Part shown: piece after piece, positions 37,198 through 46,162 of the stretch
How the letters are laid out: every line of letters begins with the position of its first letter
Numbering within the stretch: the stretch's first letter is position 1
Assembly: GCA_005792355.1 (NCBI GenBank)
Contig: SXSC01000263.1
Coordinates: forward strand, 1 to 52,039
Direction of reading: 5' to 3'
Origin: Opitutaceae bacterium
GTDB taxonomy: Bacteria; Verrucomicrobiota; Verrucomicrobiia; Opitutales; Opitutaceae
DNA: 52,039 bases
Notes under the pieces: generated by a model
What the model was told of the DNA's origin: nothing
The model's input: only the letters and a program-made list of their open reading frames with translations
The model's database searches: none
Made by a program: the position numbers and the translations under genes

Positions 37198-38190
37198 TTA
37201 GTTTTTCGACTGCGAGATGGGGGACACGGAAAAAATCAGCGGCAACCCGACGGGGGACGAGGTGGCGCCGCCCGCCGGACCCTCCGCCACGACCGCCGGC
37301 GCCTGTGGCATCACCGGGACGTTGCGCCCGAGCGTCAAGTCGATCCGTGCGCGCGTGGCCGGGGTCTGGGCCAGTCGATCGAGGAGGTAGTCGAGGGTGG
37401 CGAGCTGCACGAAGAAATCGCCGGTGGCATTGAACACGATCACGGTGCCGTTCTTCGTCGTCACCTCGAGCTCGCGATCGATCGCCAGCCGGGCGAGCGA
37501 GACCGACTGCCAGCCCTGGTACAGATGCATGGCGGAGAACTGCGCATCGGTCAGCAATTGGGCGACCGGCGCCATGCCGGTGATCGGCCGAAACCCGGCG
37601 CCGTCGGGCAAGAGGGCGAGGCCGCTGAGCCACGGCAGGGTTGCCAGCAGCCCGGGCTCGAAGCCGGTGCCTTGAAAAACGTGGCCATCCGGTGCGACGA
37701 GCAGGTCGCGGGGCACGCCGGAAAACTCCACCCGGATCCGCGCCACCGGCACCCGCTCCGTGATGTTCACCTTCAACCGATCCGGGAACTGCCTCGCCAC
37801 CTTGGCGGTGATCACCTGGCCCTCCTCCAGCAAGCGCGTCCGCAACCGTTCGAGGTCGAGTTCCACCAGGGCCGCGGCACGCGGCAACGCCAGCGTGCGC
37901 TCCAGCCAGCGCGCATCGAGCACGCCACCGGCCGAAGTCTTCAGCTCAAAATGCCGGACCGGCACCGCCCGCGCCACGGCCGGGACGTGCTGCGGATGCC
38001 GGCCGAGCGCACCGACCAAGCTCCACCCGCCCCAGATCAGGCCGACGCCGAGCGCGGCCAGGGCGGCGATTCGCACCCCGTGCCGGGCGCGCCGCCAGCG
38101 GCCGCCGCGCGACATCGCGCGTGGTTTCACCGGCTGGGGAATTTCTCTCCAGCTCCGGGTGGCGGGAACGTCAACGACTTCCTGGTTCAT
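37198..38190 (-). CDS. ftsQ: Cell division protein FtsQ
   Basis: 330-aa bitopic division protein. A basic cytoplasmic N-terminus leads to one membrane segment at about 40-60 (VRIAALAALGVGLIWGGWSL), followed by a POTRA domain (HFELKTSAGGVLDARWLERT region to about 145, with NITERVPVARIRVE) and a beta domain. In other bacteria it joins FtsB/FtsL to recruit FtsW/FtsI. Its ATG overlaps the ddl stop (ATGA at 38187-38190). Sequence is poorly conserved as usual; the assignment rests on POTRA features and position between ddl and ftsA. Confidence 0.85.
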   Translation of the reverse strand: MNQEVVDVPATRSWREIPQPVKPRAMSRGGRWRRARHGVRIAALAALGVGLIWGGWSLVGALGRHPQHVPAVARAVPVRHFELKTSAGGVLDARWLERTLALPRAAALVELDLERLRTRLLEEGQVITAKVARQFPDRLKVNITERVPVARIRVEFSGVPRDLLVAPDGHVFQGTGFEPGLLATLPWLSGLALLPDGAGFRPITGMAPVAQLLTDAQFSAMHLYQGWQSVSLARLAIDRELEVTTKNGTVIVFNATGDFFVQLATLDYLLDRLAQTPATRARIDLTLGRNVPVMPQAPAVVAEGPAGGATSSPVGLPLIFSVSPISQSKN

Positions 38191-39125
38191 GAAATATCCG
38201 CGTGGGCCGCGCGAAATCGCTCGCTGGCCGGGGCCACCAAGGCCCGCACCAGGGACGTGAAATCCAGCCCCGCGCAGCGCGCACTCATCGGCAGCAGGCT
38301 GGTTTCCTTCATACCGGGGAGGGTGTTGATCTCCAGCAGAACAAGCCCGCGCTCGGCGGACAGGATGAAATCGATCCGCGCGTAATCCCGGCAGCCGCAG
38401 GCCACAAACGCCGTCTCGGCGGCCGCCTGGGCCGCCGCCGTCTGGGCCGGCGCAAGCGGCGCCGGCGCGAAATACTCGGTCAGGCCCTTCGTATATTTGC
38501 TCGTGAAATCGTATACTCCCGACTTGGGGCGGATCTCGACCACCCCCATCGCCTGGCCGCCCAGCACCCCGATGGAGAGTTCCCGCCCGACCACCCGTTG
38601 TTCGATCAGCCAGTCGCCCGTCGTGATCGACGCGAGTTTCGCCGCCAGCTCCCCGTGATTCGCGGTCAACGCGAGGCCCACGCTGCTGCCTTCGTTGTTC
38701 GGCTTCACGACGAGACTCGGGCCCAGCCGGGCGATGACCGCCTCGGCCGTTGGTTTGGCGGTCGCGGAAAATTGCATTCCGGGCGCGACCTGCACGCCCC
38801 GGGCCGCCACCGCCTCCTTCGTGCGCGTCTTGTCCATGGTCAGCACACTGCCCGCGGCATCACAGCCCGCGTAGTGGAAGCCCGCGGTGTCGAGCAGGCG
38901 CTGCATGCCGCCATCCTCGCCGAAGGTGCCGTGCAGCGTGGAGAACACGACGTGCCGCGCCGGGTCGACGCCCGCCGGAATCTCCTCGCCGTTAATCTCA
39001 AAGAGCCGGGTGGGATGCGAGCGGGCGAGCGCCGCGGCGCTGGCCCGGCCGGAGCCGAGCGAAACTTCGCGCTCGGCCGAAGTGCCTCCCGCAAAAACGG
39101 CGATGATCGGCTGAACTCCACTCAC
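38187..39125 (-). CDS. ddl: D-alanine--D-alanine ligase
   Basis: 312-aa ATP-grasp enzyme that joins two D-Ala for the peptidoglycan stem. Visible: VFAGGTSAEREVSLGSGRA, STLHGTFGEDGGMQRLLD, SVLTMDKTRTKEAVAARGV, LVVKPNNEGSSVGLAL, EQRVVGRELSIGVLGG, ARIDFILSAERGLVLLEINT and LPGMKETSLLP. The GTG at 39125 is chosen over an ATG at 39140 because GGGAGG sits 7 bases before the GTG and the GTG overlaps the murB stop (GTGA). Coupled upstream to murB and downstream to ftsQ. Confidence 0.95.
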   Translation of the reverse strand: MSGVQPIIAVFAGGTSAEREVSLGSGRASAAALARSHPTRLFEINGEEIPAGVDPARHVVFSTLHGTFGEDGGMQRLLDTAGFHYAGCDAAGSVLTMDKTRTKEAVAARGVQVAPGMQFSATAKPTAEAVIARLGPSLVVKPNNEGSSVGLALTANHGELAAKLASITTGDWLIEQRVVGRELSIGVLGGQAMGVVEIRPKSGVYDFTSKYTKGLTEYFAPAPLAPAQTAAAQAAAETAFVACGCRDYARIDFILSAERGLVLLEINTLPGMKETSLLPMSARCAGLDFTSLVRALVAPASERFRAAHADIS

Positions 39126-40114
39126 AGCACATCCTCCCATTTCTTGCCGAAGAGCAGCACCTCGGGCTGCAATTCCACGCCCTTGATTTCGCGCACGCGC
39201 GCCCGCACGCGGCGAATGAGCTCGAGCACGTCCGCGCCGCTCGCCGCGCCGCGATTCACGATAAAATTGGCGTGGACCGTGGAGACTTCCGCCTCGCCCA
39301 CGCGGGCCCCTTTCAGGCCGCACTCGTCGATCAGAAAACCGGCCGCGGTGCCCACCGGGTTCCGGAACACGCAACCCGCGCTCGGCTCCCGCGGCTGCGA
39401 CTCCTGCCGCTTGCGGCGGTAGACGTCGATTTGCCGGCCAATCGCGTCGGCGTCGGCCGGAGCCCCCGTTTCGGTCCGCCCCGGCGGGGCCCGCAACAAG
39501 GCCCCGAGCGCGATCGCCTGCTGCAGTTCCGCACAGTGGCGGTAGTCCACGTGCATGGCCCCCTTCGCGAGGGTCACCACTTCGCCCGCCCGCGACATGA
39601 CGCGCACCTCCTCGACGACATCGAACATCCAGCCGCCCATCGCCCCGGCGTTCATCCGCAGCGCGCCGCCGACACTGCCCGGAATGCCCTCGAGAAATTC
39701 GAAGCCCACGAGCCCGGCCTTCGCCGCCCGCCCGCAGAGACTCTTCAGACGCAGCCCGGCGCCGACCCAGATGCGCCCGGCGGCGCGCGGCTCAAAGGCC
39801 GACCAGATCTCATGGGAGAAGGCGAGGACGAGTCCATCGACGCCCTCGTCGGGGACGATGAGGTTCGAGCCGCGCCCCAGGAGCAAAACTTCGACCTCGT
39901 GCGCCCCGGCCTCGCGCAACAGGGCCTGCAGATCCGCCTCGCTGGCCGGTTCCGCGTACAAGCGGGCGGCGCCGCCCACGCGCAGTGTCGTCTTTGGGCC
40001 GAGGGGCTCTTCGCGGCGGACGGACGTCGCGGTGTTCACGCGCGCCCGCAGATTTTCCGCGAGCGCATCCCAGCGCCGTACGCCACGTTCCAAGGGTGGG
40101 GCTGCGATGGTCAT
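39122..40114 (-). CDS. murB: UDP-N-acetylenolpyruvoylglucosamine reductase
   Basis: 330-aa FAD enzyme that reduces UDP-GlcNAc-enolpyruvate to UDP-MurNAc with NADPH. FAD-binding motifs GPKTTLRVGGAA, LLGRGSNLIVPDEGVDGLV and GIPGSVGGALRMNAGAMGG are clear, and the C-terminal SAGCVFRNP and GFLIDECGLKGARVGEAEVS follow. It is of the type II sort without the extra E. coli-type domain. Cys stands in SAGCVFRNP where E. coli MurB has the proton-donating Ser; this Ser-to-Cys form is known in other bacteria. It begins 14 bp after murG, where murC would normally lie. Confidence 0.95.
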   Translation of the reverse strand: MTIAAPPLERGVRRWDALAENLRARVNTATSVRREEPLGPKTTLRVGGAARLYAEPASEADLQALLREAGAHEVEVLLLGRGSNLIVPDEGVDGLVLAFSHEIWSAFEPRAAGRIWVGAGLRLKSLCGRAAKAGLVGFEFLEGIPGSVGGALRMNAGAMGGWMFDVVEEVRVMSRAGEVVTLAKGAMHVDYRHCAELQQAIALGALLRAPPGRTETGAPADADAIGRQIDVYRRKRQESQPREPSAGCVFRNPVGTAAGFLIDECGLKGARVGEAEVSTVHANFIVNRGAASGADVLELIRRVRARVREIKGVELQPEVLLFGKKWEDVL

Positions 40115-40128
40115 CGGTTGGTTTGGGT

Positions 40129-41256
40129 TTACGCCAGCGCGACCCGGTCGGCCGGGCGGGCCGGGCGGGCCGGGCGGATGATCTCCTCGAGGTCCGCCAG
40201 CATCAGCTCGAGGGAATTCGTCCGATCCATCCGGCGCAGGTTGCCGCGGAATTTTCGGAGCAGCCAGTCGTTGAAAATCACGTCGCCCACCTCGGCGTGC
40301 AGTTGCGCGAGCTGGGGTTGCGGAAGGACGAAGCCGCCGCCTTGTTTTTCGAAAAACGCCGCGTTGGCCTGTTGGTGATCGTCGGCGGCCTCCGGGTAAG
40401 GCACGAGAATCGCCGGCGTCTCACACCGGATCAGCTCGGCCAGCGTGCCCGCCCCCGCCCGCGAGACCACGAGATCCGCCGCCGACATCAGCTCGGCCAT
40501 GCGATCGCAGAACGGCGTGAAGGTCGCGCCGAGCCGGATGCCGGCCGGCGTTTTCAGCTCGACCGTGCCCGCGCGGCCTTTGCCCAGGCCGGTCACCACG
40601 TAGAGCGCGATCCCCTGGGCCGCAAAAAATTCCAGGTGACTCCGCGCCCAGTCATTCAGCGCCGACGCGCCCTGACTGCCGCCGAGCACCACCAGCAAAC
40701 GCTGCGCCAGATCCAGGCCGAGCGCCGCCCGCGCCGCCGCCTGCGGCTGACGGCAGATTTCGCGCCGGACGGGCAGGCCGACATGGCGCGTCACGCTGGC
40801 GCGAATGGTGCGCAGCCGGATCCCCGGGGGCAGATATACCCGGCGCGCGAACCGGCCGAGCGTGCGGATGGCCAGGCCGGGGACGCGGTTTGATTCATGC
40901 AAGGCCGCGGGCCGGCCGCGCGCCCACGCCGCCAGCACCAGCGGGGCCGAGGTGAAGCCGCCGAATCCCACCACGCCTTCCGGCCGGACCCGGCCGAGCA
41001 GCCGCAGGCAGAACCAGAACGCCTGGGTCTGCGTCACAACGCAGCGCAGGAAGCCCCACGGGTGCCAGGCGAAGCCCGTGCCGGGCATCCGTTCGAATTG
41101 AAGTTCTGGATACTTTTCACTCAGCCGCGCATCGACCTTTTTCTGGCTGATCAGCAGGAGGCAGTCGTGCCCCCGGGCGCGCAGCCCCTCGGCGAGGGAG
41201 ATGCCGGGTGAGAGGTGGCCCCCGGTGCCCCCGCAGGAGATGACGAAGCGGCTCAT
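40129..41256 (-). CDS. murG: UDP-N-acetylglucosamine--MurNAc-pentapeptide-PP-undecaprenol GlcNAc transferase
   Basis: 375-aa GT28 enzyme that adds GlcNAc to lipid I to make lipid II at the inner membrane face. Motifs: FVISCGGTGGHLSPGISLAE, VVGFGGFTSAPLVLAAWARG, LHESNRVPGLAIRTL, LLVVLGGSQGASALND and SRAGAGTLAELIRCETPAIL followed by DDHQQANAAFFEKQGGG. The C-terminus ends in a short RPARPAR tail coded by a 9-nt tandem repeat at about 40150-40175. The ATG at 41256 overlaps the ftsW stop (ATGA); the longer open frame upstream is antiparallel to no homology and is ignored. Confidence 0.96.
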   Translation of the reverse strand: MSRFVISCGGTGGHLSPGISLAEGLRARGHDCLLLISQKKVDARLSEKYPELQFERMPGTGFAWHPWGFLRCVVTQTQAFWFCLRLLGRVRPEGVVGFGGFTSAPLVLAAWARGRPAALHESNRVPGLAIRTLGRFARRVYLPPGIRLRTIRASVTRHVGLPVRREICRQPQAAARAALGLDLAQRLLVVLGGSQGASALNDWARSHLEFFAAQGIALYVVTGLGKGRAGTVELKTPAGIRLGATFTPFCDRMAELMSAADLVVSRAGAGTLAELIRCETPAILVPYPEAADDHQQANAAFFEKQGGGFVLPQPQLAQLHAEVGDVIFNDWLLRKFRGNLRRMDRTNSLELMLADLEEIIRPARPARPADRVALA

Positions 41257-42431
41257 GCCAGCACCTCCCGCATCCCGCCGGCGCCGCGCGGCAGCGCCGC
41301 GCGGCCCCAGGTGCGCTGGGAATTGAGAATCACCCCGAGCAGCATGCCCATCAAAAGCAGGTTGGACAGGCCGGCGCTGATGAACGGCAGCGACATGCCC
41401 TTGGTCGGCAGCAGGCCGGTGACCACGCCGAGATTGATGATCGCCTGGAGGCAGATCAGCAACAGGCAGCCGAGCACGAGCAGGAAATGGAAAAGATTCG
41501 GCGCCCGCCGCAGGTGCAGGAGGCCGGCGACAAAGATCACCGTGAACACGATGACGACCCCGAGAGTGCACCAGAGTCCGAGTTCCTCCCCGACAACGGA
41601 GAAGATGAAGTCCGTGTGCGCTTCGGGCAGGTAATTGAGTTGCTGCCGGCCCCGGCCCAACCCCGCGCCCTCGACGCCACCGGCGGCGTAGGCCGCCAGC
41701 GCCTGGTACAACTGGTACGTCCGGCCGCTCCGGTTGCCCTCCACGTCGAGAAACGCGGTGAAGCGCTCCAGTCGGTTGGGAATGAGGATCAGCACGGCGG
41801 CGAACACCCCGAACACCGCCGCGAGCGAGGGAAGGACAAAGGTCCACCGGGCGCCGGCGATGAAGAGAAGCAGGAGACCGACCGCGACCATCAAGGCGGC
41901 GGTGCCCATGTCGGTCTCCAGCAACACGAGCCCCGCAAACGCGCCGATCCCGAGAAGCGGCACGAGGAAGCCGCGCCGGAATTCGCCGAGGCGCGACTGC
42001 GTGATCGCGAGGTAGTGCGCGAGGCAGAAGACGAGGCCGAGCTTGGCGAACTCCGAAACTTGAAAGCGCACCGCGCCGACGCCCAGCCACCGGCGCGAGC
42101 CGTTGACCCGGATGCCGACATGGGGGATCAGCACCAGCGCGAGCAGCAGGAGCGAAAGGCCCCCGATCCACCAGGCATAGCGCCGCACCTCCTCGAGATT
42201 GATCCGGGCCACCAGGTAACACAGCCCGCCGGCCACGATCACGCCGGCGACCTGCTTGGTCAGATACGCGTAGGGGACCGCGACACCGCGCTTGTCGATG
42301 AACCACGCGCTCGCGCTGAACAGAATCGTGAGCCCGAGGAAGGCGAGGCCGACGGCGCAGACGACGATGATCGTGGCGGGATTGACGAAATTCCGGGTCG
42401 GTGCCCGGCTGGCTTCGCGGTCAACAAGCAT
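41253..42431 (-). CDS. ftsW: Lipid II polymerase FtsW (SEDS family)
   Basis: 392-aa polytopic membrane protein with about 10 membrane segments that polymerises glycan strands at the septum together with FtsI. Conserved stretches: GLTILFSASAWF, VGAVRFQVSEFAKLGLVFCLA, LLETDMGTAALM, GRGRQQLNYLPEAHTDFIFS with the Asp essential in SEDS enzymes, VVGEELGLWCTLGV and LPTKGMSLPFISAG. It follows the LysM gene by 20 bp and overlaps murG. Assignment to FtsW rather than RodA follows from position. Confidence 0.94.
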   Translation of the reverse strand: MLVDREASRAPTRNFVNPATIIVVCAVGLAFLGLTILFSASAWFIDKRGVAVPYAYLTKQVAGVIVAGGLCYLVARINLEEVRRYAWWIGGLSLLLLALVLIPHVGIRVNGSRRWLGVGAVRFQVSEFAKLGLVFCLAHYLAITQSRLGEFRRGFLVPLLGIGAFAGLVLLETDMGTAALMVAVGLLLLFIAGARWTFVLPSLAAVFGVFAAVLILIPNRLERFTAFLDVEGNRSGRTYQLYQALAAYAAGGVEGAGLGRGRQQLNYLPEAHTDFIFSVVGEELGLWCTLGVVIVFTVIFVAGLLHLRRAPNLFHFLLVLGCLLLICLQAIINLGVVTGLLPTKGMSLPFISAGLSNLLLMGMLLGVILNSQRTWGRAALPRGAGGMREVLA

Positions 42432-42451
42432 CGGGAAAAAGCGCGCGGCGA

Positions 42452-43393
42452 TCAGGGTTTGGGCGCCGGCGTGACCGGGGTGTCATCGATCCGGATGATC
42501 GGGATGAGAGGCGGAGTGACGACCGGCGGTGTCGCCGGGGTGGAGGCAGACTCGACCTTGGGATCAGCCGTGGCGTCGGCCGGTTTGGCGCCCGCCCCGG
42601 TCGCCGCCTTGGCGGAACCCTTGCCACTCTTGCCCGCGGACCCCTGCCAACCCGGGATGACCAGTTCCAGGCCGGCTTGAATTTTCGCGGGATCGGAAAT
42701 GCGGTTGGCCACTGCGATGTCCGACTGGCGCACCCCGTAGTTGCGCGCGATGATGCCCAGGGTCTCGCCGGATTTCACGACGTGTTTCACCGTCTCGCCA
42801 CCGGCCCGCGCGGTCGGCGCCGCTTCGGAGGACTTCCTCGACGCAGCAGCCGGTGCGGCCGCCGCCTCCGGCAGAGATTTTCCGGGGATGACAAGTTTCT
42901 TGCCGGGCTGCAGATTGGCGTTCGCCGCCATGCCGTTGGCCTGGGTGAGATCGGCCACGGTCAGCTTGTGCTTCTTCGCGATGGTCCAAAGGCTGTCGCC
43001 CGGCTTCACGACATAGGTCGTAGCCGGGGTGACATCGACCACCTTCTCGGCGACCAGCGTGCCGGCGACCGGGGTGCCGGGACGCGTCGGGGTGAAGCGC
43101 ACCACGCCCGGGGCGGAGCCTGGCGACGCCGCCGCGGCGGTGGCATTGGGATCGAAGGTGATGGGAGCGGGCGAAACCGGCGGCGGTTCCATCGGAGACG
43201 TGTAGACGCCCGACGGGCCGGCCGGCGCGGCATTGGGCACCGAGACCGCGGGCGGCGGTTCGGCCTTGGCAACCGTATCCACGGGAGCTGGCGGCGCCTT
43301 GCTGGTGGTGCTGCAACCTGGATTCGCAAAGATCACGACCAGCGCGAAAACGTGGATACCGACAACGATGCCGAAAATCTTCAGGATTTTCAT
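42452..43393 (-). CDS. Exported protein with two LysM domains, in the usual murD slot
   Basis: 313 aa. An N-terminal hydrophobic segment (KILKIFGIVVGIHVFALVVI, residues 2-21) ends in PGCS, a weak lipoprotein box, so it is membrane-anchored or exported. A Pro/Ala-rich linker leads to LysM 1 (about 128-172, TTYVVKPGDSLWTIAKKHKL) and LysM 2 (about 208-253, KHVVKSGETLGIIARNYGV), and a Pro/Thr-rich tail. LysM binds GlcNAc in peptidoglycan. No catalytic domain is visible. It sits between mraY and ftsW, where murD is usually found, which suggests a role in septal wall binding, though no function is shown. Confidence 0.88.
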   Translation of the reverse strand: MKILKIFGIVVGIHVFALVVIFANPGCSTTSKAPPAPVDTVAKAEPPPAVSVPNAAPAGPSGVYTSPMEPPPVSPAPITFDPNATAAAASPGSAPGVVRFTPTRPGTPVAGTLVAEKVVDVTPATTYVVKPGDSLWTIAKKHKLTVADLTQANGMAANANLQPGKKLVIPGKSLPEAAAAPAAASRKSSEAAPTARAGGETVKHVVKSGETLGIIARNYGVRQSDIAVANRISDPAKIQAGLELVIPGWQGSAGKSGKGSAKAATGAGAKPADATADPKVESASTPATPPVVTPPLIPIIRIDDTPVTPAPKP

Positions 43394-43451
43394 AGGTGTA
43401 TTGAGTTGAGACTGGAGGGAGAATTGAGCCGGCTGAGGACGGGACAGTCTG

Positions 43452-43649
43452 CTAGACTGTCCGGGTGAGGGCAAGGTCGCCGACGCCGGCCCGACGTCCG
43501 CTCCACGGGTGGACGAACGCGCGGTTGATCAGCACGACGCCCGGGACGATTTTGACCAGGGTGGCAAGGCGGGGCGGACGCAGCGTCGGACGCTGCGCCG
43601 AGCCGCCGGACAGGGGAAACACACGTTCGAGATCGGGGTTGTTTTTCAT
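43452..43649 (-). CDS. Possible 65-aa protein between mraY and the LysM gene
   Basis: ATG at 43649 is 8 bp after the mraY stop. The product begins MKNNPDLERVFPLSGGSAQR and is basic with a hydrophobic middle (LATLVKIVPGVVLINRAFV). No domain or homology recognised and no clear Shine-Dalgarno. It is kept because of coupling distance and because the cluster otherwise leaves no large gaps; it could equally be non-coding. Confidence 0.35.
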   Translation of the reverse strand: MKNNPDLERVFPLSGGSAQRPTLRPPRLATLVKIVPGVVLINRAFVHPWSGRRAGVGDLALTRTV

Positions 43650-43657
43650 GGGGAAAG

Positions 43658-44773
43658 TCACCGCAGTTTGAGGGTCGCCAGACTCGCGAGCGCGCACCCG
43701 AGCGAAAGCACCCAGAAGCGCAGGACCACCTTGGTCTCGGGCCAGCCTTTTTTTTGAAAATGATGATGGATCGGAGCCATGAGCAGCGCGCGCCGGCCGG
43801 TGCCGTCGCGTCGCTTGGTGTACTTGAACCAACCCACCTGCAGCACCACCGAAAGCAGTTCCCAGACGAACACCCCGCCCGCAATCACGAGCGTCAAGGG
43901 CTGGTGAATCATGAATGCCATGACGCCGATCAGGCCGCCGAGCGCCAACGATCCGGTGTCGCCCATGAACACCTCGGCCGGGTGCGAGTTGAACCACAGG
44001 AAGGCCATGCAGCCGCCAATCAACGCCCCACAGATGATGGTGAGTTCGCCGGTGCCCGGCACATGGCTGATTAGCAGGTATTCCGAGAGAAACACGTGGT
44101 CCGCGAGGTACGCCATGATCGCGAACACAATCGCCACCGTGATGGTGCAGCCCACCGCGAGTCCGTCGAGCCCGTCGGTGAGGTTGATCGCGTTGCTGAA
44201 GCCGACGATCCAGAGATAGATGAGGGTGAGCAACGCCCACCACGGCAGATGGCTGATGACGGCGTGCTTGACGAACGGCACCCACAGTTCGCGAATTTTT
44301 GTCGCGCTCAGCGGATGCCACAGCAGCACCGCCAGCGCGACCAGCGTCGCCAGCGACTGCCAGGCGATCTTCTCCCACGACGAGATGCCATGGCGATTCC
44401 GGTGCACGACCTTGAGGTAGTCGTCGCGAAATCCCGGGGCGGTCAGGGCCGCATAGACAAACAGGCTCACGACCACCCAAACGTTGGGCGCGGCCCAGAG
44501 CACCGCGCTGGCGAAAACGGAAAAAAAAATGATCAGCCCGCCCATGGTGGGCGTGTGTTTCTTGTCGAAGTATTCCCGCCCGAGCGCGGCGGTGCGGTCG
44601 TCGACATACCCGTGGCCGAATTTCAGCTCGCGGAACTTGCGGATGAGCCGGGGCCCGATCGCGAAGCCGACGAAGAGGGCCGTGACCGCCGCCAGCATGG
44701 TGCGCAGCGTAATCGAACCAAAGAGCCGCAGCGGACCGAAATACTCCTCGTAGTTGGCGAGATAGCTAAGCAT
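43658..44773 (-). CDS. mraY: Phospho-MurNAc-pentapeptide transferase
   Basis: 371-aa integral membrane enzyme that moves phospho-MurNAc-pentapeptide from UDP to undecaprenyl phosphate, making lipid I. Family motifs: KKHTPTMGGLIIF, FRDDYLKVVHRNRHGIS, NAINLTDGLDGLA, FNSHPAEVFMGDTGSLALGG and LMAPIHHHFQKKGWPE. About ten membrane segments are predicted by eye. ATG at 44773 has GGAGG 5 bases before it and overlaps the end of murF by 8 bases; a longer frame to 44818 lies within murF and is rejected. Confidence 0.97.
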   Translation of the reverse strand: MLSYLANYEEYFGPLRLFGSITLRTMLAAVTALFVGFAIGPRLIRKFRELKFGHGYVDDRTAALGREYFDKKHTPTMGGLIIFFSVFASAVLWAAPNVWVVVSLFVYAALTAPGFRDDYLKVVHRNRHGISSWEKIAWQSLATLVALAVLLWHPLSATKIRELWVPFVKHAVISHLPWWALLTLIYLWIVGFSNAINLTDGLDGLAVGCTITVAIVFAIMAYLADHVFLSEYLLISHVPGTGELTIICGALIGGCMAFLWFNSHPAEVFMGDTGSLALGGLIGVMAFMIHQPLTLVIAGGVFVWELLSVVLQVGWFKYTKRRDGTGRRALLMAPIHHHFQKKGWPETKVVLRFWVLSLGCALASLATLKLR

Positions 44774-46157
44774 GGGCGACCTCCTCGACGGTCCCGGCGA
44801 ACACCTGCTCGAGCGCATACCGGCGGCTGCCCTTCACGAACACCGCCCCACCCCAGCCCGCCACCGCCGTCGCGACCGGCTCGAGTGTCTCCACGATTTG
44901 CACCTGCGGGGTCGCCCCGCCGATCCCGGCCACGACGGCCGCGGCGTGGGTCCCGATGACAAAAATCCGGTCCTCCGCGCGGAGGCGCAGCGCCCGGCCG
45001 AGCGCGCAGTGGTGTTCGGCGGCGGCCGCCCCGAGTTCCTCCATGCCACCGAGGACGTAGAGCCGGGGGGCCGCCGGCGGGGCGAGGTCGACAAAGCACG
45101 CGAGCGCATCCGCCATCGAGGCCGGGTTGGCGTTGTAACAATCGATGTAAAGCAGCCGGCCGTCGACCCAGCGCGCCTCGCCGCGCAGCGGGGCCGGCCG
45201 CCACTCGTGCAACCGCGCCTGGATCGTCGCCCGCGGCACCCCGAGCCAGAGCGCCGCGCAGATCGCGAGCGCGGCGTTTTCCGCCATCCCGTCGGACACG
45301 CGGCGGAAGGTGAAGGCCAGCGGCGGGGGCGGTCCGTAGGCCAGCGCCACCGCCGTCTCGTCCCCGCGATGCGTCGTGGAATAATAGACCCGGTCCTTCG
45401 GCGGCTCGGCCGGCCGCACGACCTCCGCGCGCTCGACGATCAGCTGGCGCACGCCCAGGTCACGGAAAGCCGGATACTCCGCCGTCGCCCGGGAAAAAAT
45501 CGCCACCCCGCTCGTCCGCGTGGCCGCCGGCAGCGCCGCCTTTTCCGCCGCCACGCCAACGAGCCCGCCCAGCGCCGCGGTGTGCGCCGGCGCGATCAAC
45601 GTGATGAGCGAGACATCCGGCTCGATCATCGCCGCCAGCGGTTGCAACTCGCCCGGCGCACTGGTCCCGGCCTCGACCACCGCGAAACGGTGCCGCGCCG
45701 GGTCGAGCCGCGTCAGCGTCAGGGGCACGCCCAGGTGGTTGTTGAAATTGCCCGCCGTGGCGATGACCCCGCCCGCCTCGCCGCCGAGGAGCACCGCCAG
45801 CAGGTCCTTCGTCGAAGTCTTGCCGGCACTGCCGGAAATGCCCACGACCGGCCCGCGAAACGCGCGGCGGTGCTCGCGCGCGATGGCGTGCCAGGCCGTG
45901 AGCGGATCGCGCACGACGAGCTGCGGCAGCGCCAGCCCGGCCTGCGGTCGGGAGACCAGGGCGGCGCCGGCCCCGGCGGCCTGCGCCGCCGCGAGAAACT
46001 CATGGCCGTCCCGTAGCGCCGTCCTGACGGCGACAAAGATGTCGCCGGCGCCGAGCAGCCGTGAATCGAAATGAAATCCCGTCAGCGGCGACACCGGTCG
46101 GGCCGACCACCGGCCGCCAGTCCAGGAAGAAAGATGCTCGGGCGTGAAGCGGGGCAC
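44766..46157 (-). CDS. murF: UDP-MurNAc-tripeptide--D-Ala-D-Ala ligase
   Basis: 463-aa Mur ligase that adds D-Ala-D-Ala. N-terminal domain with FDSRLLGAGDIFVAV, then P-loop GISGSAGKTSTKDLL (E. coli MurF also lacks Asn here), TAGNFNNHLGVPLTL, VVEAGTSAPGEL, and IAPAHTAALGGLVGVAAEKA, which keeps a Lys at the place of the carbamylated lysine. C-terminal domain with YIDCYNANPASMADAL and LYVLGGMEELG. It follows murE by 5 bp and overlaps mraY. Compared with murE next door its catalytic set is preserved. Confidence 0.94.
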   Translation of the reverse strand: MPRFTPEHLSSWTGGRWSARPVSPLTGFHFDSRLLGAGDIFVAVRTALRDGHEFLAAAQAAGAGAALVSRPQAGLALPQLVVRDPLTAWHAIAREHRRAFRGPVVGISGSAGKTSTKDLLAVLLGGEAGGVIATAGNFNNHLGVPLTLTRLDPARHRFAVVEAGTSAPGELQPLAAMIEPDVSLITLIAPAHTAALGGLVGVAAEKAALPAATRTSGVAIFSRATAEYPAFRDLGVRQLIVERAEVVRPAEPPKDRVYYSTTHRGDETAVALAYGPPPPLAFTFRRVSDGMAENAALAICAALWLGVPRATIQARLHEWRPAPLRGEARWVDGRLLYIDCYNANPASMADALACFVDLAPPAAPRLYVLGGMEELGAAAAEHHCALGRALRLRAEDRIFVIGTHAAAVVAGIGGATPQVQIVETLEPVATAVAGWGGAVFVKGSRRYALEQVFAGTVEEVAHA

Positions 46158-46162
46158 GGCGT

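Noticed and set aside
41257..42306. Open frame extending murG upstream
   Set aside because: It overlaps ftsW on the same strand in another frame, with Arg/Pro-rich composition typical of a GC-rich shadow.
42452..43393. LysM gene considered as a diverged murD
   Set aside because: It has no Mur ligase P-loop or ligase domains; two LysM repeats and an export segment are clear.
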